From Alkalicella caledoniensis (GTDB lineage Bacteria; Bacillota; Proteinivoracia; Proteinivoracales; Proteinivoracaceae), in the NCBI RefSeq assembly GCF_014467015.1, contig NZ_CP058559.1:496001-560000 (forward strand): a DNA stretch of 64,000 nt, in the 5' to 3' direction. Position 1 is the first letter of the stretch. Each line of letters begins with the position of its first letter. Positions 55,601-64,000 of this stretch are shown piece after piece. The notes under the pieces were generated by a model. It was not told the DNA's origin. It did not search any database and saw nothing but the letters and a program-made list of their open reading frames with translations. The translations under genes and the position numbers were made by a program.

Positions 55601-56690
55601 CAACAAAAAAGTCGCCATTATGGGTGCGGGAGTTTCAGGATTAGCATGTGCCATAGAGTTAGAGAAACACGGTATATTCCCTGATATATTTGAAACCAAC
55701 AAACATGTTGGTTCTAGGGGGTTCAACCACACACTGGGTTGGATAAATCTTATGTACAGACCAGTTAAAGACCCCATGCTGCATTTAGAAAAGGAATACG
55801 GAATCCACCTTAGAGCCATGGAAGAAATAAGGCGTGTTAATTTTTATACAGCCAATACATCTGCTACCTTGACAGGAAAACTAGGATATATTCATATGGC
55901 TGGTCCCGATGAACGAGGAATTGTTCCACAATTAAAATCATATGTTAAAAGCCCCATCCACTATAATGCCATCGTTAATTTCCGCGAGCTTGCAAAAGAA
56001 TATGATCACCTAGTAGTAGCAACAGGAACCCCGGAGATTTCTAAACTGTTGGGCCTATGGAAAACAGATATAGCAGGATATGTACGGGGTGGAACAGTTA
56101 AAGGAAATTTTGATCCTTACACTGTAGGTATGTGGATGAATACTGATTACTGTCAGTCCGGCTACGGATATTTTGTCCCATGGAATGACCGGAAAGGTTC
56201 TTTAATCCTTAATATGTTAGAAATAACAAACCATGCAGCTGGTAGGCTTTTTGATAACTTTTTGAAAGATATTAATTGGGATGTGGAATTTGAGGATTAT
56301 CATGAGACCCCACATAGTATAGGCCATGTTAAGAGACATCAGATTGATAATATATATTTAGTAGGTTTGGCAGGTGGTTTTTTAGATCCTCTATTTGCAT
56401 TTGGGTCAATTGAGTGTTTAGAGAGTGGAGTAGCTGCTGCAAGGAGTATCGCATTAGGTGAGGATTTCACTAAGCTAGTTCATTTATGGTTACGAAGAAA
56501 CCAACAACTACTTATGATGCGTAGGTATGTTGACAAGTTTAAGAATGAGGATTTTGATAGAGCATTTGAGATTGTTAAAACCCCAGGTTTTAGGTCATTG
56601 GTAACGAAAACAGATATCAATATTATTTACATTTTATCTAAGTTAACTAATACATTTGTCGGCCATAAGGTTGATAAAGTGTTGTGGTAG
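55590..56690 (+). CDS. FAD-dependent oxidoreductase, second of a tandem pair
   Basis: The ATG at 55590 lies within the last codons of the preceding gene and gives 366 residues (MKNSNKKVAIMGAGVSGLAC). It aligns with its neighbour over the full length, sharing SRGFNHTLGWINLMYRP, PWNDRKGSLILNML and DPLFAFGS. Both keep the FAD motif, so neither looks degenerate. No partner enzyme for lipid or cofactor chemistry lies beside them. The pair ends at a 25-bp perfect inverted repeat. Confidence 0.85.
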   Translation: MKNSNKKVAIMGAGVSGLACAIELEKHGIFPDIFETNKHVGSRGFNHTLGWINLMYRPVKDPMLHLEKEYGIHLRAMEEIRRVNFYTANTSATLTGKLGYIHMAGPDERGIVPQLKSYVKSPIHYNAIVNFRELAKEYDHLVVATGTPEISKLLGLWKTDIAGYVRGGTVKGNFDPYTVGMWMNTDYCQSGYGYFVPWNDRKGSLILNMLEITNHAAGRLFDNFLKDINWDVEFEDYHETPHSIGHVKRHQIDNIYLVGLAGGFLDPLFAFGSIECLESGVAAARSIALGEDFTKLVHLWLRRNQQLLMMRRYVDKFKNEDFDRAFEIVKTPGFRSLVTKTDINIIYILSKLTNTFVGHKVDKVLW

Positions 56691-56699
56691 TTAAGAATT

Positions 56700-56753
56700 A
56701 AATATACAGACAAAGAAAGGGCTTCCCAAAGCCCTTTCTTTGTCTGTATATTT
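56700..56753. terminator. bidirectional terminator with a 25-bp perfect stem
   Basis: The 25 bases from 56700 (AAATATACAGACAAAGAAAG...) pair perfectly with 56729-56753 around the 4-base loop CCCA. It separates the convergent oxidoreductase and germination operons. The perfect length is unusual for a terminator. Confidence 0.85.
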
Positions 56754-56757
56754 GCTG

Positions 56758-58050
56758 TTATTTCTTAGAACTGTCATCTTTGTCATTATCAGATTGAGAT
56801 TCTTCATCATCATTTTCTTCTGTGTTATTCCCATCCTCTTGATTTTGACCATTATCCCCATTTTGAGGGTTCTCGGCTATATCCCCATCTTGTGCACCAA
56901 AATTATCCTTAGGATTTTTGTTTTCTTGCTCTTTTTGCATCTCGCTGAGTTCTTTAGGTGATATCCCCTTATTCATTACCACAGCTAAGGCCAAAAAAGC
57001 AAAGGGTAGTACACCGCCAAATATTACGCATAGTGTAGGGAAAAAGACCCTTAACTGATGTATGACACTAGATAAGTCTGTGGCTATGGCAGCTGGTAGA
57101 TAAAACAAGGTTGCTGCCATGGGAAATGAAATTTTTTTAGTATCTTTAAACCCTAGTACCCATGTGATCATAAGTATACTCATAAAACAATAAGCAGTTC
57201 CTGCCATAAACATTGCTGCAATCCATACACCTACAAATGTAACCTCGATATGCTCTAAAAAACCACCAATTGATATAATTCTTGCCATTGCAAAGGATGG
57301 ATAGAGTATATCTGCTGTTAGCCTTGGTCCAAAACTTGCTATGGTCCCAAGAGCCCCTAGAAGCAGAGCTCCACCTGTTAATATAACTACAAAAACAGAC
57401 TCTGTTTTCACTATTGGCTTTAATTTAGCGATTTCAATAAATTTAAAAAATATCAATATAACCATAGGAATCTGTAACAGCCATGCTGTGGTAAAGAAGC
57501 CCCCATTTAATATTCCTTCTAATCCTACAGTAAAAGCGGGTGTTAAGTTATCAAAGTTCATCTGGGTTGTGGCAAGTCCAATAACTGCAACAATTACAAA
57601 TGCTCCAACTGGCATTACATAAACATTTGTCCTTACAATAGCAAGGGTTCCTTCGTAAACTCCCATAAATAGTATTAGCACAAAAAGTATCCTTATAGCT
57701 AGGGGAGGTGTTTCTGGCATAAGCGATAGTACTATAAATTCTTCCAATTGCCTAATAATTAATGCAGAGCTATACAGGAAGAATAGAGCATAAACTACTG
57801 CCAGTAATCTCCCAAGGTATTTACCGAAAAGTTCTTCAATAATTTCTTCAAGGCCTTTTTCTGGAAAACGTGTTGATAAGGCTAATGCAAAAAGAGTAAA
57901 AGGTATGGCCACTGCTGTACCTAGTATAACTGCAAGCCATGAGTCCTGTAGTGCTACAGATGCAATTATAAATGGCAAATACAAAACAGCAGTGGACAGT
58001 ACCACACTTATGGAAAGCATGTAGACTTCTCCTGCCACTAGTTTCTTCAT
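56758..58050 (-). CDS. spore germination permease, GerB/GerKB type
   Basis: This inner spore membrane protein of the APC superfamily is the B subunit of a germinant receptor that binds nutrients. The first 365 residues form about ten membrane helices, beginning MKKLVAGEVYMLSISVVLSTAVLYLP as in GerAB proteins. The last 60 residues are a hydrophilic, strongly acidic, Asn/Asp/Glu-rich tail (NPQNGDNGQNQEDGNNTEEN) that typical GerB proteins lack. The gene follows gerC in the order A-C-B. GGTGATT precedes ATG. The nutrient cannot be predicted. Confidence 0.92.
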   Translation of the reverse strand: MKKLVAGEVYMLSISVVLSTAVLYLPFIIASVALQDSWLAVILGTAVAIPFTLFALALSTRFPEKGLEEIIEELFGKYLGRLLAVVYALFFLYSSALIIRQLEEFIVLSLMPETPPLAIRILFVLILFMGVYEGTLAIVRTNVYVMPVGAFVIVAVIGLATTQMNFDNLTPAFTVGLEGILNGGFFTTAWLLQIPMVILIFFKFIEIAKLKPIVKTESVFVVILTGGALLLGALGTIASFGPRLTADILYPSFAMARIISIGGFLEHIEVTFVGVWIAAMFMAGTAYCFMSILMITWVLGFKDTKKISFPMAATLFYLPAAIATDLSSVIHQLRVFFPTLCVIFGGVLPFAFLALAVVMNKGISPKELSEMQKEQENKNPKDNFGAQDGDIAENPQNGDNGQNQEDGNNTEENDDEESQSDNDKDDSSKK

Positions 58051-58075
58051 TATCTAATCACCTTTCTAGTGTACG

Positions 58076-59182
58076 TTAGCGTTCTTCTATGTTTATAAAT
58101 GTTTTAACCCTAATGATTACTTCTGATTGTTGAAACTGATCTTTCCACTTTTGCTCATCCCATCTTGATGGGTACTTACGTCTATAGCGCATACCGAAGC
58201 CAATGTAGTCAATCCCTTCTTCTTTTGCATGGTTTACAGTTTCAAGGACAGTGTTTCTTATATATATCTCAGCTTCTTCTTCCATCTGTGTGATGGAAAG
58301 GTCTGATTGATCATCATTTAGCACAAGACTTTGGTTTATATCAATGTAAAACACCAGTTTACCATTATCTTGGTGAACTGGATTCACTTTAACATCAGTA
58401 GACATGAGTTGAAAAGTTATGTACCTGCCTGGCTGTCTTGTGGGGTTTACAGTAAATACACCATGTTGCACTTCCCCCCTTAGCCATAAAAGCCCTAACA
58501 CCTGTTTGTTGTTTATGGTTCCCTTCATGGTGGTGTTTTCGAAGTAAGCTGCATTTCTTATGGCTACCTTTTCTTCTTCCTCGCTTATAATAGGCAAAAC
58601 TATCCTTCTGTCTTCCTCAGTTAAATCTCTAAGCAACTCATATAGTTCTGTGTTAAATAGTTTTGAACGTTCCCTATTAAACCTTAAAGCTTCTTCTATG
58701 GCTATGGCTGGTTGGCCTCCTAGTGCTGGTTGTGTCTCCAGTATGGCTTTAATATCACCTTGACCTACCATCATTGCAGTGTTACCTCTAATACGTAGAT
58801 CTCTTCGCATAAAATCAATTGTTCTTTTTATTCCTTCTTGGGCCAGTGACTCGCTAAATATAACAATTTTTAGGTGACTTAGAAAGGGTCTTCTGTCTGC
58901 AGCTTCAAAAAGGTTGTCATAAGCCGCAGAGATGGTTTTACCCGTTCCCTCTATTACAGTTAGTTCATCATCTTCCCCTTCTGCCATCGTTCCTTGAGCA
59001 GGCTCACCTATTAGGGCATATAGTGTAAAATCATCATCCTGCCTGTCTATACCCAAGGCTAATATAAAGGCAAGGTCCTCAAGTTCCCTCCTGCTCCAGC
59101 AACCTGATATGGGAATTAAGCTCAAAATCAGTAGGGTAGTTATTACTAACTTGCTTACGCTTTTATTTTTATTCTTGTTCAT
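58076..59182 (-). CDS. Ger(x)C family spore germination lipoprotein
   Basis: The ATG at 59182 (GGGGGG upstream) overlaps the gerA stop codon by 14 bases and gives 368 residues. A lipoprotein signal peptide ends in LIPISGC with the acylated Cys at residue 28, followed by WSRRELEDLAFILALGIDRQ, the Ger(x)C start. The late YIGFGMRYRRKYPSRW stretch is also typical. It is the C subunit of the germinant receptor and sits on the outer face of the inner spore membrane. Confidence 0.94.
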   Translation of the reverse strand: MNKNKNKSVSKLVITTLLILSLIPISGCWSRRELEDLAFILALGIDRQDDDFTLYALIGEPAQGTMAEGEDDELTVIEGTGKTISAAYDNLFEAADRRPFLSHLKIVIFSESLAQEGIKRTIDFMRRDLRIRGNTAMMVGQGDIKAILETQPALGGQPAIAIEEALRFNRERSKLFNTELYELLRDLTEEDRRIVLPIISEEEEKVAIRNAAYFENTTMKGTINNKQVLGLLWLRGEVQHGVFTVNPTRQPGRYITFQLMSTDVKVNPVHQDNGKLVFYIDINQSLVLNDDQSDLSITQMEEEAEIYIRNTVLETVNHAKEEGIDYIGFGMRYRRKYPSRWDEQKWKDQFQQSEVIIRVKTFINIEER

Positions 59183-60737
59183 CTTGACCTTGCCCCCCTT
59201 GCTCTTCGTTTTTAGGGCCTGACTTACCCATTTGTGGCCATGGTGCTCTAACAAAAATGTCTTTCATGTCTCTCTTTTTAAATGGGGTAACTGGGGACAT
59301 GTATGGTACACCAAACCCTTCTAGAGCATTTAGATGTAGCATTATTCCTATCAGTCCCATAATTAGTCCGTAAATACCTAATATACTAGCCAATATTATC
59401 AGAGTGAACTTTAGTAGTCTTAGGGCGATTACAAAGGAGTAATCTGGAATCAAAAATGAGGCTACTCCTGATCCTGCAACTATAATTACAAGCTGAGGTG
59501 ATACTAGGCCCGCTTCAACTGCTGCTTGACCCATTACTAGGGCTCCCACAATACTTACAGCCTGACCTGCTGCCTTAGGTAGTCTAAGTCCAGCTTCTCT
59601 CAGGCCTTCCAGTACAACTTCTAAAAATAGGGCTTCAACCACAGTTGGAAATGGAACTGGTCCCCTTATGGCGGACATGGCTAGGGCCAATTGTGTCGGG
59701 ATCATTTCTTGGTGGTATGTGGCTATGGCCACATAGAAGGCTGTCAGGGTGAGAACCAGTACAAAAGCAGCCATCCTAACTAGTCTGTTGAAGGTAGCTA
59801 TTGGAAAACGCTCGTAATAATCTTCACTAGATTGAAAAAACTGCCAAAAAACCGTTGGAATAATCATGGCAGACGGTGTGTTTTCCGTTAATATTGCTAC
59901 TCTTCCTTCTAAAAGACTAGCTGCTATTTTATCAGGTCGTTCTGTTGTGGATATAAGTTTAAATGGTGTGAAGGGTGTTTCTTCTATGAACTCGTTTATA
60001 ACATTTCCAGTAACTAACCCTTCGATATTGATACCGTTAATCTTTTGCTCGACTTCTTTTACCATTGCATCATCTGCTACACCTTTTAAATAACAAACAA
60101 CAATATCATTATTTGTTGTAGTACCTATGGTTATAGTCTTTGCAATAAAATTCTCTGTTTTTAATCTTCTTCTCAAAAGGCCAATGTTAGTTTGTAGTCC
60201 TTCAACAAAACCTTCCCTGGGCCCTTGAACAACAGTTTCATTTTGAGGCTCTGCTATACCCCTTTCCTTCCATGCCCTTGCTTCAACTATCCATGCTTTC
60301 CCATATTCTTCTAAAAAAAACACTGCTTTACCCACAACAATAGCTGTCAATACATCTTCCCAAGTGTCAGTTTCCTCTATATCTAAGGCCGCTGGAATGG
60401 ACTTTAGCATCTTTTCTATACTCTTGAACTTTTCATCAGGCAATTCCGATGTTTCGTAATTATATGTACTGAGCTTCTCTAAGAAAAACTCACTAATCAT
60501 AACTTTATCGACTAAGGTTTCCATAAATGCAACTGCCAGGTTTAGTTCTCCCTTTGTTCCTATAACCATCTCTCGCAGTATAAAATCAAGATTATCAGAA
60601 AAAATATCTTCTAATCTTTTAACGTTGTTCTCGATATTGCTTGAGATCTTCCCATCTTGTTTTTCCTCATTTGGTTTTGTCGTTTTTTCTGGTTTCTTTG
60701 CAGGGGTTATTGGTTTTTTTGGCTTTTTTAACTTCAA
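59169..60737 (-). CDS. GerA family spore germination protein
   Basis: The 522 residues form a hydrophilic N-terminal part of about 300 residues with a charged start (KKPKKPITPAKKPEKTTKPN). About five membrane helices follow from residue 320. Signatures of the A subunit include RRRLKTENF, GTTTNNDIVVCYLKGVAD, LLEGRVAILTENTPSAMIIPTVF near 270-292 and PVPFPTVVEALFLEVVLEGLREAGLRLP. The start is TTG with an AAGGAGG site. It begins the three-gene germination receptor operon (A-C-B). Sigma-G control is expected but I see no clear sigma-G promoter. Confidence 0.94.
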   Translation of the reverse strand: MKLKKPKKPITPAKKPEKTTKPNEEKQDGKISSNIENNVKRLEDIFSDNLDFILREMVIGTKGELNLAVAFMETLVDKVMISEFFLEKLSTYNYETSELPDEKFKSIEKMLKSIPAALDIEETDTWEDVLTAIVVGKAVFFLEEYGKAWIVEARAWKERGIAEPQNETVVQGPREGFVEGLQTNIGLLRRRLKTENFIAKTITIGTTTNNDIVVCYLKGVADDAMVKEVEQKINGINIEGLVTGNVINEFIEETPFTPFKLISTTERPDKIAASLLEGRVAILTENTPSAMIIPTVFWQFFQSSEDYYERFPIATFNRLVRMAAFVLVLTLTAFYVAIATYHQEMIPTQLALAMSAIRGPVPFPTVVEALFLEVVLEGLREAGLRLPKAAGQAVSIVGALVMGQAAVEAGLVSPQLVIIVAGSGVASFLIPDYSFVIALRLLKFTLIILASILGIYGLIMGLIGIMLHLNALEGFGVPYMSPVTPFKKRDMKDIFVRAPWPQMGKSGPKNEEQGGQGQDEQE

Positions 60738-60806
60738 GATTTCCCCTCCTTTGGGAATTGCTATGTTTAGTATTTACCAGAGTCAAAAATTTAATGAGTA
60801 AAAATG

Positions 60807-60828
60807 AAAAAGCGCCCAAATGGGCGCT
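60807..60828 (-). terminator. terminator upstream of the germination operon
   Basis: AGCGCCCA pairs with TGGGCGCT and is followed by five T on the minus strand. It ends the transcript of the anchored PPC-like protein. Confidence 0.82.
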
Positions 60829-60872
60829 AAAACACTGAATACTGAGATGGAGCAACAAAACCAGTGCTAAAA

Positions 60873-61559
60873 TTAAAACCTTTTCTTCTTTCTTCTACTT
60901 CGCAAAATCCTAAAGAGCAAGTATAGTAACACTAGAATTATGAAAAGTATGGAGAAGGGTCTTAGGGGGTTGAACCAGTAGTTAACTCTAAACCAAGTTG
61001 CCGGATATTGTAGTAGCTCTTGTACGCCAAAGCTTTCTTCTTTACCCACTGTCAACACATAGCTCCCTGTCTGTCCAAAGGGATTATATACAGCTATAAA
61101 GTACTGACCATCTTCGGGAATCTCCAAGGATATTTGTTGTTTTTTTATGTACGATGTTTGTGTAAAGGGTTCGAAAAATCTCGTTCGGTTATTTCCAGGT
61201 TCCACGGCATATCCGTGTTCGAAGGGAGCAACCAAATCTAAATATTCATTTGGTATGAGGTCATCAAATGGTCCAAATACCAGCTTCATTAGCATGAAAT
61301 CCCTATCTCTTTCTGTATTGGGAACCATTATCTGAGAGTAAAATACCTGGCCTTCTTGAGCTGTGAATGTATAATAGTCTATTTGGCCTTCCTCTAAAAT
61401 TCTACTGTATATTGCTTTGGATTCTTCAATGTCTTCAATTTCATGGCTTTCATCAATTGAATTGTTAGTTCCATTAATAAATATGCCTTGGTGAGCATAG
61501 ATAGTGTTAGGCAATAGTAATAATAGTGTTAGTAATATGAAGCAAGAGATTTTTTTCAT
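60873..61559 (-). CDS. secreted, membrane-anchored PPC-like domain protein
   Basis: The GAGAGGG site favours ATG 61559, giving 228 residues. A signal peptide (MKKISCFILLTLLLLLPNTIYA) is followed by an outer domain. The pattern EEGQIDYYTFTAQEGQVFYSQI... and EDGQYFIAVYNPFGQTGSYVLTVG matches the pre-peptidase C-terminal (PPC) beta sandwich, often a carbohydrate- or protein-binding module. A C-terminal helix near 200-220 and the tail RSRRKKKRF anchor it. No protease domain is attached. It lies upstream of the gerA operon but is separated by a terminator. Confidence 0.75.
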   Translation of the reverse strand: MKKISCFILLTLLLLLPNTIYAHQGIFINGTNNSIDESHEIEDIEESKAIYSRILEEGQIDYYTFTAQEGQVFYSQIMVPNTERDRDFMLMKLVFGPFDDLIPNEYLDLVAPFEHGYAVEPGNNRTRFFEPFTQTSYIKKQQISLEIPEDGQYFIAVYNPFGQTGSYVLTVGKEESFGVQELLQYPATWFRVNYWFNPLRPFSILFIILVLLYLLFRILRSRRKKKRF

Positions 61560-61637
61560 TTCCATCCCTCTCAACTTTCGTTTAAGATATGATATATTGT
61601 TGACCTAATGGACAGAATTATTCACGTACTAATCATT

Positions 61638-63347
61638 CTAAATATTTATTTCTAAAACCCTAGGTTTCTCAAAAAGACCTTCTTTGGATTTATAATCAAA
61701 TAGCAGATAAACAACTTCTTCTTTTAGGGATATGGGATTGACAGCAAATTTCTCTACTATTATCTGTTTGTATATTTCAGTTGGCCTAATATCTGAAAAG
61801 TGAGGTATGTATTTTTCAATATTCGAGGGATCTTTTAAAAATTCAAAGACTCTCTCCTTTAGCTTTGTCTTTTCTCCAAAAAATTCTGGTAGGGTATTTG
61901 TTCTTTTATGTAATAGGTAGTCGTATTTCAGTATCTCCATAAAGACATTCTTAGGCACATCTACCAATTCAGAAAATTCCTCTAATAGCTGGTATAAATC
62001 ATTATGGGATATATTAGCACCAACCAAGTTTTTCTCTTGGTAGAATTCATATATTTTTTCGTACACCTCAAAGTAATTACCTAGTTTTCCATGTAGATAT
62101 TCCATTGTTTTTTCGAACTTATGGCTATTATAGAATGTTTCTAATAAGTGTTCAATTCCCTTTAACTTGATCATTTCATGGAATTTTATATATTTGCTTT
62201 CTAGTATTTCATATGGTGCAAATTCATTAAATTTATACTGATGTAACCCGCTTTCTTCCCTTATCTTTGATCCTTTAAGTAGCTTTAAAAAACCTAGCTG
62301 TAGCTTGTGAGGTTTAAGGGCCATTACATCATTAAAGGATTTCTTAAATGACTCAAAATTCTCATAAGGCAAGCCAGCTATGAGGTCTAAGTGTTGATGT
62401 ATATTGTTAAAGTGATTTACTCTACTTACTATTTCCTTTATTTTTTTAAAATTTGTTGAACGTTGGATGGCTTTTACACTTTCTTCATTTGTTGTCTGAA
62501 CCCCTATTTCTAGCTGAATCCTGTTTAAGGGCATTTGTTCTAATAGGTTTAAAAGTTCTTCTGTGATTAAGTGTGCTGAGATTTCTAAGTGAAATGTAGT
62601 TTCGGTGTCTAGATTTTTAATAAATGTTAATATGTCTATTGTTTTGTCTATGTCACAGTTAAAGGTTCTATCTACAAATTTAATCATTGATGTAGCCTGA
62701 CTAATTAGCTCTAATTCCTTTTTAACCTTCTCTACATCAACATACCTAACACCATGGGTAGTTGATGATAAACAATATGAGCAGCTAAAAGGGCAACCCC
62801 TACTTGCTTCATAATATAGTATCTGTTGTGATAGGGCTGTTAAGTCTTCGCCATTGTATGGGAATATCCTATCAGTCAGGTCTGGTACTTCGCCCATGTT
62901 GTTGTCGGTATTTTTAGTCATCACTGCAGGGATATTCTCTATGCTTACACCGGTATTTATGGCCTGTATAACTTTCTTAAAGGGTATCTCCCCTTCCCCT
63001 TTTATTATGCAGTGGATATATGGATGTTGCTTTAAATAATCTACTGTTTCGAATGACACTTCTGGTCCACCAAGTACTATCTTAGTGTCTGGGAGAACTT
63101 TACTTAAAGAACTACACAGTTTATTAACCATCTCGATATTCCAGATATAACAAGAAAAGCCTAATATATCAGGCTTTTGTATATAAATATTCATTAAGAC
63201 ATCGTCAAAGTGATTGTTTATTGATGGTTCATATATGGAGACTTCTATGGGAAGCTCTTCTATAGAATTTCTTAAATAACGTATGGCTAAATTAGTGTGT
63301 ATATATTTTGCATTTATTCCCACAAGCAAGACTTTCAAATACTTCAA
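61638..63347 (-). CDS. B12-binding radical SAM protein with DUF4080
   Basis: The 569 residues begin with a cobalamin-binding domain (LLVGINAKYIHTNLAIRYLR, about 6-130). A radical SAM domain with CPFSCSYC near 183-190 follows, and then a C-terminal DUF4080-type region (about 370-565) containing HDLYQLLEEFSEL-like helices. The start is TTG 63347 or the TTG three codons later, which has better spacing to AAAGGGG. The family is common in Firmicutes and Bacteroidetes, with no established substrate. It is monocistronic. Confidence 0.9.
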   Translation of the reverse strand: MKYLKVLLVGINAKYIHTNLAIRYLRNSIEELPIEVSIYEPSINNHFDDVLMNIYIQKPDILGFSCYIWNIEMVNKLCSSLSKVLPDTKIVLGGPEVSFETVDYLKQHPYIHCIIKGEGEIPFKKVIQAINTGVSIENIPAVMTKNTDNNMGEVPDLTDRIFPYNGEDLTALSQQILYYEASRGCPFSCSYCLSSTTHGVRYVDVEKVKKELELISQATSMIKFVDRTFNCDIDKTIDILTFIKNLDTETTFHLEISAHLITEELLNLLEQMPLNRIQLEIGVQTTNEESVKAIQRSTNFKKIKEIVSRVNHFNNIHQHLDLIAGLPYENFESFKKSFNDVMALKPHKLQLGFLKLLKGSKIREESGLHQYKFNEFAPYEILESKYIKFHEMIKLKGIEHLLETFYNSHKFEKTMEYLHGKLGNYFEVYEKIYEFYQEKNLVGANISHNDLYQLLEEFSELVDVPKNVFMEILKYDYLLHKRTNTLPEFFGEKTKLKERVFEFLKDPSNIEKYIPHFSDIRPTEIYKQIIVEKFAVNPISLKEEVVYLLFDYKSKEGLFEKPRVLEINI

Positions 63348-63408
63348 CCCCTTTTACAATTGGTACATATTAACTCTAATGATAATTCAGATGCATGAAA
63401 AAATCAAG

Positions 63409-63657
63409 TTATTCCATATACCTGACCGCTGCGTCTATAACTACATTATCCCCGTCTTCTTTATACCTCACTAGGCCTATTAGTCCGTCATCGTGATCTT
63501 CTTCTAGATAGTTTACCACAAATTGTTGTAAAGCTGCTTGGCTAAAGGGATCGTGGAAGTTATTTAATGAATTGAAATAATCCTCCGTTGATACTTCTAG
63601 TTGTTTGTGGGTAACTCTAAAACTTTTATCTCCTCCATGAATATTTCTAATTTCCAT
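63409..63657 (-). CDS. small acidic hypothetical protein
   Basis: I do not recognise this 82-residue soluble protein. It is rich in Asp and Glu, with a beta-like start (MEIRNIHGGDKSFRVTHKQLEV) and a HDDGLIGLVRYKEDGDNVVIDAAVRY end. A clear GGGAGG site before ATG supports translation. It lies 61 bases upstream of the radical SAM gene on the same strand and could be cotranscribed with it. Confidence 0.65.
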   Translation of the reverse strand: MEIRNIHGGDKSFRVTHKQLEVSTEDYFNSLNNFHDPFSQAALQQFVVNYLEEDHDDGLIGLVRYKEDGDNVVIDAAVRYME

Positions 63658-63919
63658 TATCTTATTCCTCCCGTTTATCTAGTATTATTGTTATTAAAAT
63701 TAGTGTTAATCTATTTATTAATACTTATTCAATCTCGTGATTTTACCTTTTAAAAGTTCTTTTTTACTTTGTTTTGCCATAGATTATATATGTGCAAAGA
63801 GCCTGCAAAAAATAAAGTTTCTAAATCGACAAAAATACTTAATTTCCCTCTTGCAGTTCTGCCAACTTTTCATTAGAATAGTTAGAGATTGATTATTTTC
63901 TTATGAAGGAGATAGAAGG
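63658..63919. other. divergent intergenic region
   Basis: AT-rich spacer between a minus-strand and a plus-strand gene, so it should hold promoters for both. I see no clean consensus. A single TTTTGTCGATTT on the minus strand near 63826 is close to, but not, a perfect Spo0A box. Confidence 0.4.
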
Positions 63920-64000
63920 GTGAAAAAGAATATTTTATTTTTATTTAATGCCGTGGAGGATAGTAAAAGAGTAGGTATTTTCGGTGAATGTGCTTCTTTT
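63920..64000 (+). CDS. start of an unidentified gene (partial)
   Basis: AAGGAG stands 9 bases before GTG 63920. The frame stays open to the window edge and gives 27 residues (MKKNILFLFNAVEDSKRVGI and on). This is too short to assign. The basic start followed by a hydrophobic strand could be the first strand of a Rossmann-like domain. Confidence 0.5.
   Translation, partial: MKKNILFLFNAVEDSKRVGIFGECASF

Overview
The window looks like a chromosomal segment of an anaerobic, endospore-forming, low-GC Gram-positive bacterium of the class Clostridia. The evidence is a tyrosyl T-box leader, a gerA-type spore germination operon, an A-type flavodiiron protein, tryptophanase, glgC/glgD paralogs, a clostridial type I-B (Tneap-like) CRISPR-Cas locus, strong GGAGG ribosome binding sites and frequent TTG starts. 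I cannot name the species from sequence alone.

Layout. 1-2.3 kb: end of an IS1182-like element, then tyrS behind a T-box leader (minus strand). 2.3-4.3 kb: a small anchored secreted protein and an OFA-type MFS transporter. 4.3-18.1 kb: a CRISPR array of 45 identical 30-bp repeats with its leader on the high-coordinate side, then a minus-strand cas operon in the order cas6-cas8b-cas7-cas5-cas3-cas4-cas1-cas2. An IS21-family element of 2452 bp with an 8-bp target duplication splits cas6. 18.5-23.5 kb: a soluble chemoreceptor, a CoA-disulfide reductase/NADH oxidase-like enzyme, a DUF1385 protein and a flavodiiron protein. 23.9-25.65 kb: a complete IS1182-family element inserted in the loop of an intergenic hairpin repeat. 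25.8-38.9 kb: thioesterase, anchored protein, enolase-superfamily epimerase, two paralogous Cache chemoreceptors, CBS protein, tryptophanase, flavodoxin, metallophosphoesterase, HD-GYP and HD proteins, and a GNAT acetyltransferase.

38.9-43.6 kb: the glycogen operon glgC-glgD-glgA lies between two inverted copies of a large structured repeat. 43.6-46.8 kb: a methyltransferase-luxS-cystathionine lyase-cysteine synthase-like operon that fits homocysteine-to-cysteine conversion, behind a good sigma-A promoter. 47-49 kb: a phasin-like protein and a UbiB/ABC1 kinase-like protein. 49-52 kb: a conserved-looking hypothetical protein, a 25-codon secreted-peptide gene in a foldable leader, a membrane HD-GYP protein and a DUF5317-like membrane protein. 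52-64 kb: radical SAM protein, SdpI-like protein, tRNA-Ala, two tandem FAD oxidoreductases, the GerA/GerC/GerB germination operon, a PPC-like anchored protein, a second B12/radical SAM protein, a small hypothetical and the start of one more gene.

The observations most worth following are the IS21 disruption of cas6 beside an apparently healthy array, the 25-residue peptide gene next to HD-GYP and DUF5317 genes, and the two-copy structured element around the glycogen operon, whose stems and terminator are kept while sequence changes.
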